Source: Novosphingobium sp. (GTDB lineage: Bacteria; Pseudomonadota; Alphaproteobacteria; Sphingomonadales; Sphingomonadaceae). Taken from it: a stretch of 64,000 nucleotides of DNA. A model generated the notes under the pieces. The model searched no databases. It had not been told where the DNA came from and worked only from the letters and a program-made list of their open reading frames with translations. The stretch lies in NCBI RefSeq assembly GCF_027531025.1, contig NZ_JAPZQX010000004.1, positions 310,001 through 374,000 on the forward strand, read 5' to 3'. Numbering within the stretch: position 1 is the stretch's first letter; every line of letters begins with the position of its first letter. Of this stretch, positions 25,315-34,520 are shown in pieces. A program made the position numbers and the translations under genes.

Positions 25315-25416
25315 TCAATGTAGTGGATGCCCGCGCGGCGCCATGATCACGTGACCGCCTGCGTACCATACCGACAGCCCTCCAGTCAGCTTGGGAACTG
25401 CCTGGTCGATGCGTGC

Positions 25417-26325
25417 TCAGACCACGAAGCCCATGTTTTCAATCGTGATCGTACCGCTGCAGACGCTGCAGGAAGGGCGCATGGCCAGGGCGTGGTCACA
25501 GGGCTTGTGATGCAGCAGGAGCGGTGGGCCTTTGCTGTCGGCATACCAGGTGTCGCCCCAGTGCAGCAGACCGAGCAGCACCGGATAGAGATCGCGACCC
25601 TTTCGGGTCAGGCGGTACTCGAAGCGGTCCTGATGGGCGGAATAGGGCACGGTCTTGATGATCCCCTGGGCCAGCAGCCGCTCCAGCCGGTCTGACAGGA
25701 TGTTGCTGGCCATCCCGGCATCGCGCTGGATCTCGTCAAAGCGGTGGATCCCGGTGAAGCAGGCGCGCACCACCAGTGTCGCCCAACGATCGCCAAACAG
25801 TTCGATTACGGAGTCGACCATGGTCCAGTTGCCGCGTTTGGCGCTGGCTGCAGCAGTCTGCTTGCGGCGGCGGGCATAGACCGGGGTGACCTGGCTGAGG
25901 CCTGGACCGGGCGCCCAGCCGACCTCGCGCGGATCAATCGGCTGGTCGCAATGCGCACAGGCCGGGATCGGCTCAATCTCGGCGCCGCAATCGCGGTGGA
26001 CCAGCCGCACGCGAAAGCCGCGCTCATCGGCTTCCCAGATGTGCTGCCAGCGCAGGATCATCAGGGCGACCGGGAACAGGCCCTTGCCCTTCGCGGTCAG
26101 GCGATAGCCCCCGCGACGCTCAATCGATTTTTCCAGCACGCCGGCATCAACCAGCCGCTCCAGCCGCTGGTTGATGACCGACCGTGCAATACCTGTCTCG
26201 GTCACGAAATCCTGGAAGCGCCGCCGGCCCAGGAACGCCTGTTCCAGAATCAGCAGGGTCGGCACGTCGCCCACCACTTCCAGTGCGCGCCAGATCGAGC
26301 AGGCCCTGATCGTTTCGTGTTTCAT
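25417..26325 (-). CDS. Duplicated HxlR-type regulator with paired zinc-ribbon motifs
   Basis: A 302-residue protein containing two HxlR winged-helix domains in tandem, where normal HxlR proteins have one (about 110 residues). Domain 1 covers roughly 5-105 (WRALEVVGDVPTLLILEQAF, RSVINQRLERLVDAGVLEK). Domain 2 covers 165-268 (VDSVIELFGDRWATLVVRAC, NILSDRLERLLAQGIIK). Each is followed by the same H-x2-C-x9-C-x2-C motif: H110/C113/C123/C126 and H273/C276/C286/C289, probably zinc ribbons. A good AAAGGGGC site precedes the ATG. It follows the tannase gene by 21 bases, so it may be co-transcribed and autoregulated. Confidence 0.88.
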   Translation of the reverse strand: MKHETIRACSIWRALEVVGDVPTLLILEQAFLGRRRFQDFVTETGIARSVINQRLERLVDAGVLEKSIERRGGYRLTAKGKGLFPVALMILRWQHIWEADERGFRVRLVHRDCGAEIEPIPACAHCDQPIDPREVGWAPGPGLSQVTPVYARRRKQTAAASAKRGNWTMVDSVIELFGDRWATLVVRACFTGIHRFDEIQRDAGMASNILSDRLERLLAQGIIKTVPYSAHQDRFEYRLTRKGRDLYPVLLGLLHWGDTWYADSKGPPLLLHHKPCDHALAMRPSCSVCSGTITIENMGFVV

Positions 26326-26346
26326 CGCAGCGCCCCTTTGCCCGCC

Positions 26347-27861
26347 TCAGCGGCGGACGGCAAACACCTGCGGCGGCAAGGGATAGGGCCGATAGCGCAC
26401 TTCGGAAACGGGCAGGCTCGTCCCCTGCCGGGGCGATGGCCGTGCAACGATCTGCTGAGGAGCCTGGCCGCGTTCGACCCAGTCGGCAATCGCGGTCATC
26501 GGATCGAAGTCTTCGGGCGCGGAGGCGGACGGCGCTTCCCAGCAATGGCCAAGGCCTGGGGCCATGAACAAGCGGAAGAACCGCTGCACACGGGTTGCGC
26601 CGCCCATCTGCTTCAGCACCTGGCGATAATAGTCGGTCGATTGCGTCGGAACGACCAGCGGGTCGGCCATGCCATGCCACATGATCAGCTTGCCCCCCGC
26701 TGCGCGGAACGCGGAAAGATCGGGGTTGTCGGCATTGAGCATGCCGAAATCCTGCCGCAGCCGGGCCGGATCGCGATCGAAATCGAAGTTGCTGGCGGAG
26801 AATTCCGGATAGCGCGGATCGAACACGATCTGGCGGGTGAAGCCATCGGCCAGCTGGGTGCCGACCGCCTTGGCTGGGTCCTGCAGGTACCAGATTCGCC
26901 AGTACTGCTCGCCCCCGATCGGCATCCCGCCAAACAGACGGCGCCCCTTGCTATCGACCGGCCCCTGATGCCAGAGCCCGATGACGAGCCGTTCCTCCGC
27001 GGTGAAGCAGCGATCGGAATCGGCCGGGGTCACACCCAATGCGCATTTCGGCAGGCGGTCCGGATCGAACCGGCAAGCCTCGGGCCGGGCGATCAGGCCA
27101 TCCGCCGCGCCATCAAGACCATCGCACTGCGCCTTTACCGCTTCGATCAGCAGGGGCAGCTTGCGATTGAACGCCGGACCCAGCACGGGCTGCTGGGCAT
27201 CGCGGTTGGTCTTGAGCTTCCAGGCGCCAAAGGCCCCGCCAGAATTGGTCAGATCAACCGCCGGGCAGCCGCTGATGATCCCGTGGAACAGCTTGGGGTA
27301 CCGCTGGGCCGCGATCAGCGCCATCCGGCCGCCGTTGGAGCAGCCGACGAAGTAACGGAACCGTGCCTCGCGGCCATAGAAGGAGCGGACCAGGCCAAGC
27401 CCGGCGGTATGGGCCAGCGGCAGCCAGCGATGGGCATAAAGTTCCAGCGCGGCGCGGTTGCCCGGGGCCCAGGCGGCATCGCCCTGCGACGTGCCCGAAT
27501 GGCCACTGTCGGTATGGATCGCGGCATAGCCGCGCTTGACCGGCTCGACGATCCCGTTGGCCCAGCCGGGCGTTTCGGTCGTCATGATCCCGCAATAGCC
27601 GCCGCAGCCCGAGACATAATAATTGCCGTTCCAGTTGCCGACCGGCAGGCGCATCTCGAACCCGATGGTCGGGCGGATGGTGCCGCGCACCCGGCAATAG
27701 GCAGGCATGTCGCCCTGGGCTTCGACGAGACTGCTGTCAGCGCGGACGAAGGTATCCGGACCAAGCCTTGCGGCCAGCGAGGGACAGGCGTCGCGCAGGG
27801 TTGGTTCGGCCGTGGCCGGCTGCGCCGCAGCGACGGACAGCGCGCCAAGAAGAGCCAGCAT
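26347..27861 (-). CDS. Tannase/feruloyl esterase-family protein
   Basis: A 504-residue exported esterase. It has an N-terminal signal peptide (LLGALSVAAAQPATA) and the family start CPSLAARLG. The nucleophile is in FVGCSNGGRMALIAAQRYP (tannase type, serine after GCS). The conserved DLTNSGG, GLDGAADGLIARPEAC disulfide/Ca-binding region and KLIMWHGMADPLVVP (acid residue) follow, and the histidine is in APGLGHCWEA. It would hydrolyse phenolic or other carboxylic esters in the periplasm. It is flanked by a TonB receptor upstream and the double HxlR downstream, a layout suggesting uptake and hydrolysis of one ester-type substrate. Confidence 0.9.
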   Translation of the reverse strand: MLALLGALSVAAAQPATAEPTLRDACPSLAARLGPDTFVRADSSLVEAQGDMPAYCRVRGTIRPTIGFEMRLPVGNWNGNYYVSGCGGYCGIMTTETPGWANGIVEPVKRGYAAIHTDSGHSGTSQGDAAWAPGNRAALELYAHRWLPLAHTAGLGLVRSFYGREARFRYFVGCSNGGRMALIAAQRYPKLFHGIISGCPAVDLTNSGGAFGAWKLKTNRDAQQPVLGPAFNRKLPLLIEAVKAQCDGLDGAADGLIARPEACRFDPDRLPKCALGVTPADSDRCFTAEERLVIGLWHQGPVDSKGRRLFGGMPIGGEQYWRIWYLQDPAKAVGTQLADGFTRQIVFDPRYPEFSASNFDFDRDPARLRQDFGMLNADNPDLSAFRAAGGKLIMWHGMADPLVVPTQSTDYYRQVLKQMGGATRVQRFFRLFMAPGLGHCWEAPSASAPEDFDPMTAIADWVERGQAPQQIVARPSPRQGTSLPVSEVRYRPYPLPPQVFAVRR

Positions 27862-27941
27862 AGCGATGGCCTTTCGTTCAAGGAAACAAGAGCAGCCAGG
27901 ACCGGGCGGAAATCAGGCCCGCCCGGCCCCGGCTGCCCGGA

Positions 27942-30236
27942 TCAGAACTTCACGCTGGCCTGCAAGGCGATGTTGCGCGGCCGGTCGAAGATGCCGGTAT
28001 TGGCAACGCCCGTGTTGCCGGTCAGCGTCGTGGCGAGCGGCAAGGCGCCCGAAGTCAGGATGATCCGCCGGTTGTTGAGGTTGCGGCCGATCAGCGCGAT
28101 CTCCCACTTGTCATCGATATTGCCCAACGCCAGGCGCGCCCCGATCCGGGCATAGCCTTCCTGGTACGAGGACGGATCGATGATCGTCCCGTTGGTCTGG
28201 TACCGGCTGGAGAAATCGACATTGACGTTGAGGCTCAGCTTCAGGCTGTCCCCCACCGGATAGCTGAAATCGGCCGCCATATTGCCTGACCATTTCGGCG
28301 CGAAGGTGGCGCGGGCGCCGGTGTAGTCGCAGAAGTTGCCGGGCTGCACGTTGGGCGTGGTGCCGAACGGGCACTGACCCTGGCGCCAGTCGGTATACTT
28401 GAAGTCGAGATAGGCCAGCGAACCGCTCAGCTGCAGGTGATCGCCGATGCTGACCCGGGCCTCGGCCTCGACGCCCTGAACCTTGGCGGCCGAAGCATTG
28501 TTGACGTTGAACCCGATCCCGCCATCGAAAGTCAGGGTCTGCAGGTCCTTGTACTTGGTGTTGTAGTAGTTGACCGACACAGCCACGTTGCGGCTCTTGT
28601 ACTTCAGGCCGACTTCGTAATTGTTGGCGGTTTCCGGCCGGAAGAAGAAGGTGCCGGGGAAGGTCGGATGGGTCGGCAGCGAGTTCGAGCGGATGTCGAA
28701 CCCGCCCGCCTTCACGCCGCGTGCGTAAGAGGCATAGGCCATCAGTTCGGGCGTGACGTCGAACTGGATATTGGCCATCGGCGTGGTCGAATTCTCGGAA
28801 ATCTTGCCGGTGATCGCATGCTCGGCCACGCGCAGCGCGCCCCACAGCGCCCGCACCGTGGTGATCGGGAAGACATTGGTCGGCCCGGCCACGATCACCA
28901 GGTTGCGATCGCCCGACTTGGCTTCGTGGTTGAAGCGCACCCCGCCGGTGACCCGCAGCTGTTCGGTGATCGAATAGGTCCCCTGGACAAAGCCCGACCA
29001 CAGCGTGGAGGTCTGCTTGAAAGTGCGCAACGAGCGCGAATCCCCCAGCGGCCGGAACGCCGCGAAGGGCCCGGCCAGACCCTGGAAGAACGAGCCGAGC
29101 AGCACGTTGTCATTGGCGGCCAGCTTCGAAGTCTGGAAATAGCCGCCGACGATATAGGTGAACGGCCCATCACCCGGCGAGGTCAGCCGCACTTCCTGCG
29201 AGAGCTGGTCATACTTCTCGTTCTGGTTGGTGCCATCGAGGATCGGCAGGGCGGTATAGTCGACATCCAGCACCTCGGCCGAATTGTAGTGGAGGTAGCC
29301 CGAGGTCAGGTTGAGGGTGTGGCTGCCCAGCTCGATGTCGAGGTTGAGCGTGGAGTTGACGATTTCGGTGCTGCTGTCGAAGCCGTTGTTCTGGCTGCGC
29401 CAGTCGAGCACGGTATCGACGCCCGAGAAGAACGGCGAGGCGCTGTAGGTCCCGCGCGGCAGGAGGTTCTCGCGCGCCTGGCCCAGCACGTCGAACTTGG
29501 CATATTCGACCTTGAGCCGGGCCTGGACCGGATTGTTGTCACCGAAGGAGAAGGTCCCGCGCAGGAAGACGGTATCCACGTTGGGCTCGTTTCGGCCCAG
29601 CGTGGTGTTGAACATGTACCCGTCCATGTTCCGGTAATAGCCGACCAGGCGCATTCCGGCCTGATCGCCCAGTGGCACGTTGAGCACGCCGGTCAGCTGG
29701 GTTTCCTTGTGTTCGAATTCATAGGATCCGGTGACCGAACCTTCAAACTCGTCGGTCGGGGTGCGGTTGATGATGCTGATCGCCCCGGCGATGGCATTCT
29801 TGCCGAACAGGGTCGGCTGCGGCCCGCGCAGCACTTCCACCCGCTGCACATCGACGATCGGCATGCGGACCAGCTGGTCGCGGCCGTAATAGAGCCCATC
29901 GACGAACATTGCCGCCGATTGCTCGAAGCCCTTGTTGTCGCCGGACGAGATACCGCGGATGGCGATGCGGTTGGCGATCCCGGTCTGGGTGATGCGCAGG
30001 TTGGGAACGCTCGAGGAAAGCTGCTCGAGGTTGGCGGTGCCCTTGTCCGCGATGGCATCGCCGCTGACCGCGGCAATCGAGATCGGCACGCGCGACAGGC
30101 CTTCTTCGCGCTTCTGGGCGGTCACCACGATTTCATCGAGGCCACCCTGGTCGTCCGGTGCGGCATCCTGTGCCCAGAGTGCGCCGGGCATCGCCAATGC
30201 GGTACCGGCCAGCAGTTTGCCGGCAAGCTTGATCAT
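27942..30236 (-). CDS. TonB-dependent receptor
   Basis: A 764-residue outer-membrane receptor. The signal peptide LLAGTALAMPGALWAQ is followed by a TonB-box-like LDEIVVTAQKREEGLSRVP. The plug reads IAIRGISSGDNKG, VDVQRVEVLRGPQPTLFGKN and AIAGAISIINRTP. The barrel ends with a terminal aromatic residue (ALQASVKF). GGGAGGA lies 6 bases before the ATG at 30236. This is the large sphingomonad class used for diverse organic substrates rather than siderophores. It heads an operon with the tannase and HxlR genes, and is divergent from the dioxygenase/ligase operon. Confidence 0.93.
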   Translation of the reverse strand: MIKLAGKLLAGTALAMPGALWAQDAAPDDQGGLDEIVVTAQKREEGLSRVPISIAAVSGDAIADKGTANLEQLSSSVPNLRITQTGIANRIAIRGISSGDNKGFEQSAAMFVDGLYYGRDQLVRMPIVDVQRVEVLRGPQPTLFGKNAIAGAISIINRTPTDEFEGSVTGSYEFEHKETQLTGVLNVPLGDQAGMRLVGYYRNMDGYMFNTTLGRNEPNVDTVFLRGTFSFGDNNPVQARLKVEYAKFDVLGQARENLLPRGTYSASPFFSGVDTVLDWRSQNNGFDSSTEIVNSTLNLDIELGSHTLNLTSGYLHYNSAEVLDVDYTALPILDGTNQNEKYDQLSQEVRLTSPGDGPFTYIVGGYFQTSKLAANDNVLLGSFFQGLAGPFAAFRPLGDSRSLRTFKQTSTLWSGFVQGTYSITEQLRVTGGVRFNHEAKSGDRNLVIVAGPTNVFPITTVRALWGALRVAEHAITGKISENSTTPMANIQFDVTPELMAYASYARGVKAGGFDIRSNSLPTHPTFPGTFFFRPETANNYEVGLKYKSRNVAVSVNYYNTKYKDLQTLTFDGGIGFNVNNASAAKVQGVEAEARVSIGDHLQLSGSLAYLDFKYTDWRQGQCPFGTTPNVQPGNFCDYTGARATFAPKWSGNMAADFSYPVGDSLKLSLNVNVDFSSRYQTNGTIIDPSSYQEGYARIGARLALGNIDDKWEIALIGRNLNNRRIILTSGALPLATTLTGNTGVANTGIFDRPRNIALQASVKF

Positions 30237-30304
30237 CGTGTTCCTCCCAAGGTCGAGTTGCTTCGCGCGCTGGCTCTTGCCCCTTGTGCACGCAGCTGAA
30301 GTAT

Positions 30305-30334
30305 GTTTATGCAAGCCAGTTCGTTTGCGCAAGC
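30305..30334. promoter_or_regulatory. Tandem 12-base direct repeat in divergent promoter
   Basis: GTTTATGCAAGC (30305-30316) and GTTTGCGCAAGC (30323-30334) differ at two positions and repeat every 18 bases. The second copy contains the palindrome TTGCGCAA. They lie between the TonB receptor (start 30236) and nitronate monooxygenase (start 30375), a suitable place for a regulator; the duplicated HxlR encoded nearby is a candidate. Confidence 0.5.
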
Positions 30335-30374
30335 GTCTTTCTGGACTGCGCCGAAACGGCCACGAGAGGAGCAA

Positions 30375-31322
30375 ATGACGATCCCCAGGGCACTCAGGCG
30401 CAATCTGGCGCTGCCGGCGATTGCCGCGCCGATGTTCCTGGTTTCGGGCCCGGACATGGTGATCGCCGCCTGCCGGGCCGGACTGATCGGATCGTTCCCC
30501 ACGCCCAACGCCCGGACCGAAGCCGACCTTGAGGCTTGGCTGCAAGCGATCACTGCTGCCCTGGCCGATGATCCGGCGGCGGCCCCGTGGGCGGCCAACC
30601 TGGTGGTCCATCCCTCGAACGAGCGCCTGGGTGCGGACCTTGCCGCCATTGTCCGCCACCGTGCGCCGCTGGTGATCACCGCGCTAGGCAGCCCGGCGCG
30701 GGTTATCGAGGCGGTGCATGGCTATGGCGGGCTGGTCTTTGCCGATGTCAATTCGGTGGCCTTTGCGCGCAAGGCCGCGGCCGCCGGGGTCGATGGCCTG
30801 GTGCTGGTGGCGAGCGGGGCAGGCGGCCATACCGGGCTGACCGCCGGCTTCGCCTTCGTCGAGGAAGTGCGCCAGTTCTGGGACGGGCCGATCGTGCTGG
30901 GCGGAGCGATTTCCACCGGTCAGGCGATCCGCGCCGCCGAAGTGCTGGGCGCGGACCTGGCTTATCTGGGTACGGCGCTGATCGCCTGCTCTGAAAGCCT
31001 CGCGGCGCCTGAATACAAGGCGATGGTCGTCGAAGCGGGAGCGGGTGATATCGTGCCGTCGAAAGGCATCACCGGGGTGACCGCCAACTGGCTGCGCCCC
31101 AGCCTGATTGCCGCGGGCTATGATCCCGATCGGATGCCCGAGGACAAGCGGCCCGATTTCGCCAATGCCCAGGACGATGCCAAGGCTTGGAAGAACGTCT
31201 GGTCGGCCGGGCAGGGCGTGGGTGCGGTCCGCGCGGTGGAACCGATCGCGGCTATCGCCGCCCGCCTGAAAGCTGAATATGATGCAGCCGTAAAGCTGCC
31301 GGGATTCGAGGAAAAGGAGTAG
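30375..31322 (+). CDS. Nitronate monooxygenase-family flavoprotein
   Basis: A 315-residue TIM-barrel FMN enzyme of the 2-nitropropane dioxygenase/enoyl-reductase-like family. It opens LALPAIAAPMFLVSGPDMV and has the glycine-rich FMN segments DGLVLVASGAGGHTG and VLGGAISTGQAIRAAEVLGA, followed by YLGTALIACSES. The ATG at 30375 has AGGAG just upstream and is preferred to the one at 30303. It is the first gene of a five-gene operon. In aromatic and terpenoid clusters such proteins are often enoyl-CoA or unsaturated-acid oxidoreductases, so true nitronate activity is not certain. Confidence 0.88.
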   Translation: MTIPRALRRNLALPAIAAPMFLVSGPDMVIAACRAGLIGSFPTPNARTEADLEAWLQAITAALADDPAAAPWAANLVVHPSNERLGADLAAIVRHRAPLVITALGSPARVIEAVHGYGGLVFADVNSVAFARKAAAAGVDGLVLVASGAGGHTGLTAGFAFVEEVRQFWDGPIVLGGAISTGQAIRAAEVLGADLAYLGTALIACSESLAAPEYKAMVVEAGAGDIVPSKGITGVTANWLRPSLIAAGYDPDRMPEDKRPDFANAQDDAKAWKNVWSAGQGVGAVRAVEPIAAIAARLKAEYDAAVKLPGFEEKE

Positions 31323-31326
31323 CGCC

Positions 31327-32823
31327 ATGACCGCCCAGTTGGTCGAAACCATCCGCTCGACGCTGAAGAACACCGACCACCCCTATATGCAGGGAGCCTG
31401 GCGGCCCACCTTCAACGAATGGAACGCGATCTTCGCCAATGGCGATGCGGAAGTGATCGGGACGATCCCTGACGATATCGACGGGGTCTATGTCCGCACC
31501 GGGGAAGTGCCGGTGCACGAACCGATCGGCCGCTATCACCCCTTCGACGGCGATGGCTTCATCCACGCGATCAGCTTCAAGAACGGCCGCGCCTCGTACC
31601 GCAGCCGGTTCGTGCGGACCAAGGCCTTCCAGGCCGAACAGGAAGCCGGACGCGCGCTGTGGGCCGGGCTGATGGAGCCGCCGCACAAGTCGACCCGGCC
31701 CGGCTGGGGCGCGCAGGAATGGCTCAAGGATTCATCCTCGACCGACGTGGTGATCCATGCCGGCAAGATCCTGTCCACTTTCTACCAGTGCGGCGAAGGC
31801 TATCGGCTTGATCCCTTCACGCTCGAACAGTTCGGGACCGAAGGCTGGGTACCGCTGGACGGGGTTTCGGCCCATACCAAGGTAGACGAGGCGACTGGCG
31901 AACTGCTGTTCTTCAACTATTCCAAGCACGCCCCCTACATGCATTATGGGGTGGTCGGACCGGACAACAAGCTGAAGCACTACATCCCGGTCCCGCTGGC
32001 CGGGCCGCGGCTGCCGCACGACATGGCCTTCACCAAGAACTACGCCATCGTCAACGACATGCCGCTGTACTGGAACCCAGAACTGCTGGAGCGCAACCTC
32101 CACGTCGTGCAATTCCACCCGGACCAGAAGACTCGCTTCGGCCTGATCCCGCGCATGGGCCAGCCCGAGGACATCCGCTGGTTCGAGGCGGAACCGACCT
32201 ATACGCTCCACTGGCTCAACGCCTGGGAGGAAGGCGACGAGGTGATCCTGGACGGCTATTTCCAGGAAGAGCCGCAGCCCAAATCGCATCCCGATGCCCC
32301 CGATGGGCTGGAGCGGATGATGGCCTATCTCAGCCAGGGGCTGATGAAGCCCAAACTGCACCGCTGGCGCTTCAACCTGAAGACCGGCGAAACCCGCGAG
32401 GAGCGGCTGGACGACCGGATCCTGGAATTCGGCATGTTCAACCAGAAATATGCCGGGCGGAAATACCGCTATGCCTATTCGGCCGTGCCGGAACCCTACT
32501 GGTTCCTGTTTACCGGCCTGATCAAGCACGATCTGGAAACCGGGACGAGCGAGGAAATCAGCTTCGGTCCCGGCCGCTATGGCAGCGAGGCGCCCTTCGC
32601 CCCGCGGATCAACGCCAAGGACGAGGACGACGGCTATCTCGTCTCGTTCATCGCCGATGTCGGCCTCGATCGCTCCGAATGCGTGCTGATCGATGCCAAG
32701 AACATCGCCGCCGGGCCGGTCTGCCGCATCATTCTGCCCGAACGGTTCTGCTCGGGCACCCATTCGACCTGGGCCAATGGCAACGACATCGGCATGGGGC
32801 CGAACACGGTGCTTGGCGGATAG
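31327..32823 (+). CDS. Carotenoid-cleavage-type dioxygenase (lignostilbene dioxygenase family)
   Basis: A 498-residue non-haem iron enzyme that cleaves an alkene double bond with O2. The four iron-binding histidines are visible: H183 (SAHTKVD), H231 (LPHDMAF), H295 (TYTLHWLNAW) and H479 (CSGTHSTW). The N-terminal HPFDGDGFIHAISF is a family signature. In sphingomonads this family includes lignostilbene dioxygenases that split stilbenes to two aldehydes. It starts 4 bases after the nitronate monooxygenase stop. Downstream ligase and thiolase genes suggest that cleavage products are channelled into CoA-dependent side-chain degradation. Confidence 0.92.
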   Translation: MTAQLVETIRSTLKNTDHPYMQGAWRPTFNEWNAIFANGDAEVIGTIPDDIDGVYVRTGEVPVHEPIGRYHPFDGDGFIHAISFKNGRASYRSRFVRTKAFQAEQEAGRALWAGLMEPPHKSTRPGWGAQEWLKDSSSTDVVIHAGKILSTFYQCGEGYRLDPFTLEQFGTEGWVPLDGVSAHTKVDEATGELLFFNYSKHAPYMHYGVVGPDNKLKHYIPVPLAGPRLPHDMAFTKNYAIVNDMPLYWNPELLERNLHVVQFHPDQKTRFGLIPRMGQPEDIRWFEAEPTYTLHWLNAWEEGDEVILDGYFQEEPQPKSHPDAPDGLERMMAYLSQGLMKPKLHRWRFNLKTGETREERLDDRILEFGMFNQKYAGRKYRYAYSAVPEPYWFLFTGLIKHDLETGTSEEISFGPGRYGSEAPFAPRINAKDEDDGYLVSFIADVGLDRSECVLIDAKNIAAGPVCRIILPERFCSGTHSTWANGNDIGMGPNTVLGG

Positions 32824-32824
32824 G

Positions 32825-34519
32825 ATGATCGTTTCCGGGGAGAGCAAGCGCCAGGCATACCGGGACAGCGGCTGGTGGGGCGATCAGACCCTGGCCGACA
32901 TGTTCTTCGCCAATGCGCAGCAACACGCGGGCCGGCTGGCGCTGGTCGATGCGCCCAACCGGGCCGACTTCGCCTTTGGCGCGCCGCAGCGGCTGACCTA
33001 TGCCGAGCTGGCCGCCGAGGTCGAGCGGCTGGCCGGAGCGCTGGTGGCGGCGGGGATCGGCAAGGATGACGTGATCGTCATCCAGCTACCCAACATCAGC
33101 GAATTCGTGGCGCTCTATTTTGCGGCCGCGACGATCGGGGCCGTGGTCAGCCCGGTGGCAGTGCAATACCGCAGTCACGAACTGGCCACCATGTTCGGCA
33201 TCGTGCGGCCCAGGGCCTTCATCTGCGGCACGCGGATGCACCATGCCGATCATATCGGCGTGGTCCGCCCCCTGCTGGGGGATGGCATCCGGCTGATGAC
33301 CGTCGGCCCCGATGCCCCGGCCGATGCGCTGGACCTGTCGGCTGAACCGCCCCGGCCCGAGCTGCTGGCAAGCTATCGTGCGGCCAATCCGGTTGATGCC
33401 GACGATGTGTTCACGATCTGCTGGACTTCGGGGACCACCGGCGTGCCCAAGGGTGTGCCGCGCAGCCACAACCACTGGGTCGGCATCGCGCCGGGCACCT
33501 ATGTGGCCGCCCGGTTGCAGGACGGGGATGTGATGCTCAATCCCTTCCCGCTGATCAACATGGCCTCGATCGGCGGGATCACGATGAGCTGGCTGCGCGT
33601 GGCTGGCACCATGGTGCTGCATCACCCCTTCGATCCGCAGGTCTACCTGGCCCAGATCGCTACCGAACGCCCCAGCTTCACCATCGCCCCGCCGGCCGTG
33701 CTCAACATGCTGCTGCAGAACGAGGCGCTGCTGGCCAAGGTCGACTTGTCCAGCCTGCGCACGATCGGTTCGGGATCGGCCCCGCTGGCCCCGGCGATGG
33801 TCCAGGGTTTCCAGGAGCGGCTGGGCCTGCCGGTGATCAACATCTTCGGCTCGAACGAGGGGATGACCCTGATCACCGGGCCGGACGATGTGCCTGATCC
33901 GGTCGAACGGGCCAGCTATTTCCCCAATGGGCTTTACCTGACGCCGTACCATGGCAGCGAACCGGCGCTGATCATGCAATCCCGGCTGGTGCCGCCCCAG
34001 GGCGGCGATCCGATCGTGGACGAGTTCGTGCCCGGCGAATTGCAGATCAAGGGTCCGGCCGTGTTCGAAGGCTATTGGCAGGCGCCCGAACAGACCGCCG
34101 CCGCCTTTACCGAGGACGGCTTCTTCCGCACCGGCGACCTGTTCCAGATCGAGCAGGGCGGGCGGTTCCTGCGCTTTGTCGGGCGCTGCAAGGACCTGAT
34201 CATCCGCGGCGGGGTCAACATCTCGCCCGAGGAGATCGACCAGCTGCTGGGCGGCCACTCGCTGCTGGCCGAGGCCTGCGTCTTTGCCCTGCCCGATCCG
34301 GTGCTGGGTGAACGGATCGGCGTGGCGGTGGTGCCGCGGGACGGGGCGGATGTGACCCTGGACGATGTCACCGGCTTCCTGCGGCAGGCGGACCTGGCGG
34401 TGTTCAAGCTGCCCGAGCGGCTGTTCCGCTTTACTGCCTTGCCGCGCAACGTGACCAACAAGGTGATGCGCAGCGAAGTGCGCGAGCTGGCGCTGGCGAT
34501 GATGGATCAAGGAGACTGA
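32825..34519 (+). CDS. AMP-dependent acyl-CoA synthetase/ligase
   Basis: A 564-residue ANL-superfamily enzyme activating a carboxylic acid to its CoA thioester. The P-loop-like motif is CWTSGTTGVPKGVPRSHN, the A5 motif is INIFGSNEGM, the A7 motif is FFRTGDLFQI, and the A8 hinge is FVGRCKDLIIRGGVNISPEEID. The family C-terminal lysine is in ALPRNVTNKVMR. The length resembles 2,3-dihydroxybenzoate-AMP-ligase or cyclohexanecarboxylate-CoA-ligase-type members. The ATG follows the previous TAG by one base, so the genes are coupled. The acid substrate is unknown. Confidence 0.92.
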   Translation: MIVSGESKRQAYRDSGWWGDQTLADMFFANAQQHAGRLALVDAPNRADFAFGAPQRLTYAELAAEVERLAGALVAAGIGKDDVIVIQLPNISEFVALYFAAATIGAVVSPVAVQYRSHELATMFGIVRPRAFICGTRMHHADHIGVVRPLLGDGIRLMTVGPDAPADALDLSAEPPRPELLASYRAANPVDADDVFTICWTSGTTGVPKGVPRSHNHWVGIAPGTYVAARLQDGDVMLNPFPLINMASIGGITMSWLRVAGTMVLHHPFDPQVYLAQIATERPSFTIAPPAVLNMLLQNEALLAKVDLSSLRTIGSGSAPLAPAMVQGFQERLGLPVINIFGSNEGMTLITGPDDVPDPVERASYFPNGLYLTPYHGSEPALIMQSRLVPPQGGDPIVDEFVPGELQIKGPAVFEGYWQAPEQTAAAFTEDGFFRTGDLFQIEQGGRFLRFVGRCKDLIIRGGVNISPEEIDQLLGGHSLLAEACVFALPDPVLGERIGVAVVPRDGADVTLDDVTGFLRQADLAVFKLPERLFRFTALPRNVTNKVMRSEVRELALAMMDQGD

Positions 34520-34520
34520 C

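Noticed and set aside
25744..28155. 803-codon open frame opposite HxlR and tannase genes
   Set aside because: It runs across two well-supported genes and an intergenic region; composition is that of an antisense shadow.
28437..30299. 620-codon open frame opposite the TonB receptor
   Set aside because: Antisense to a receptor with intact plug and barrel motifs.
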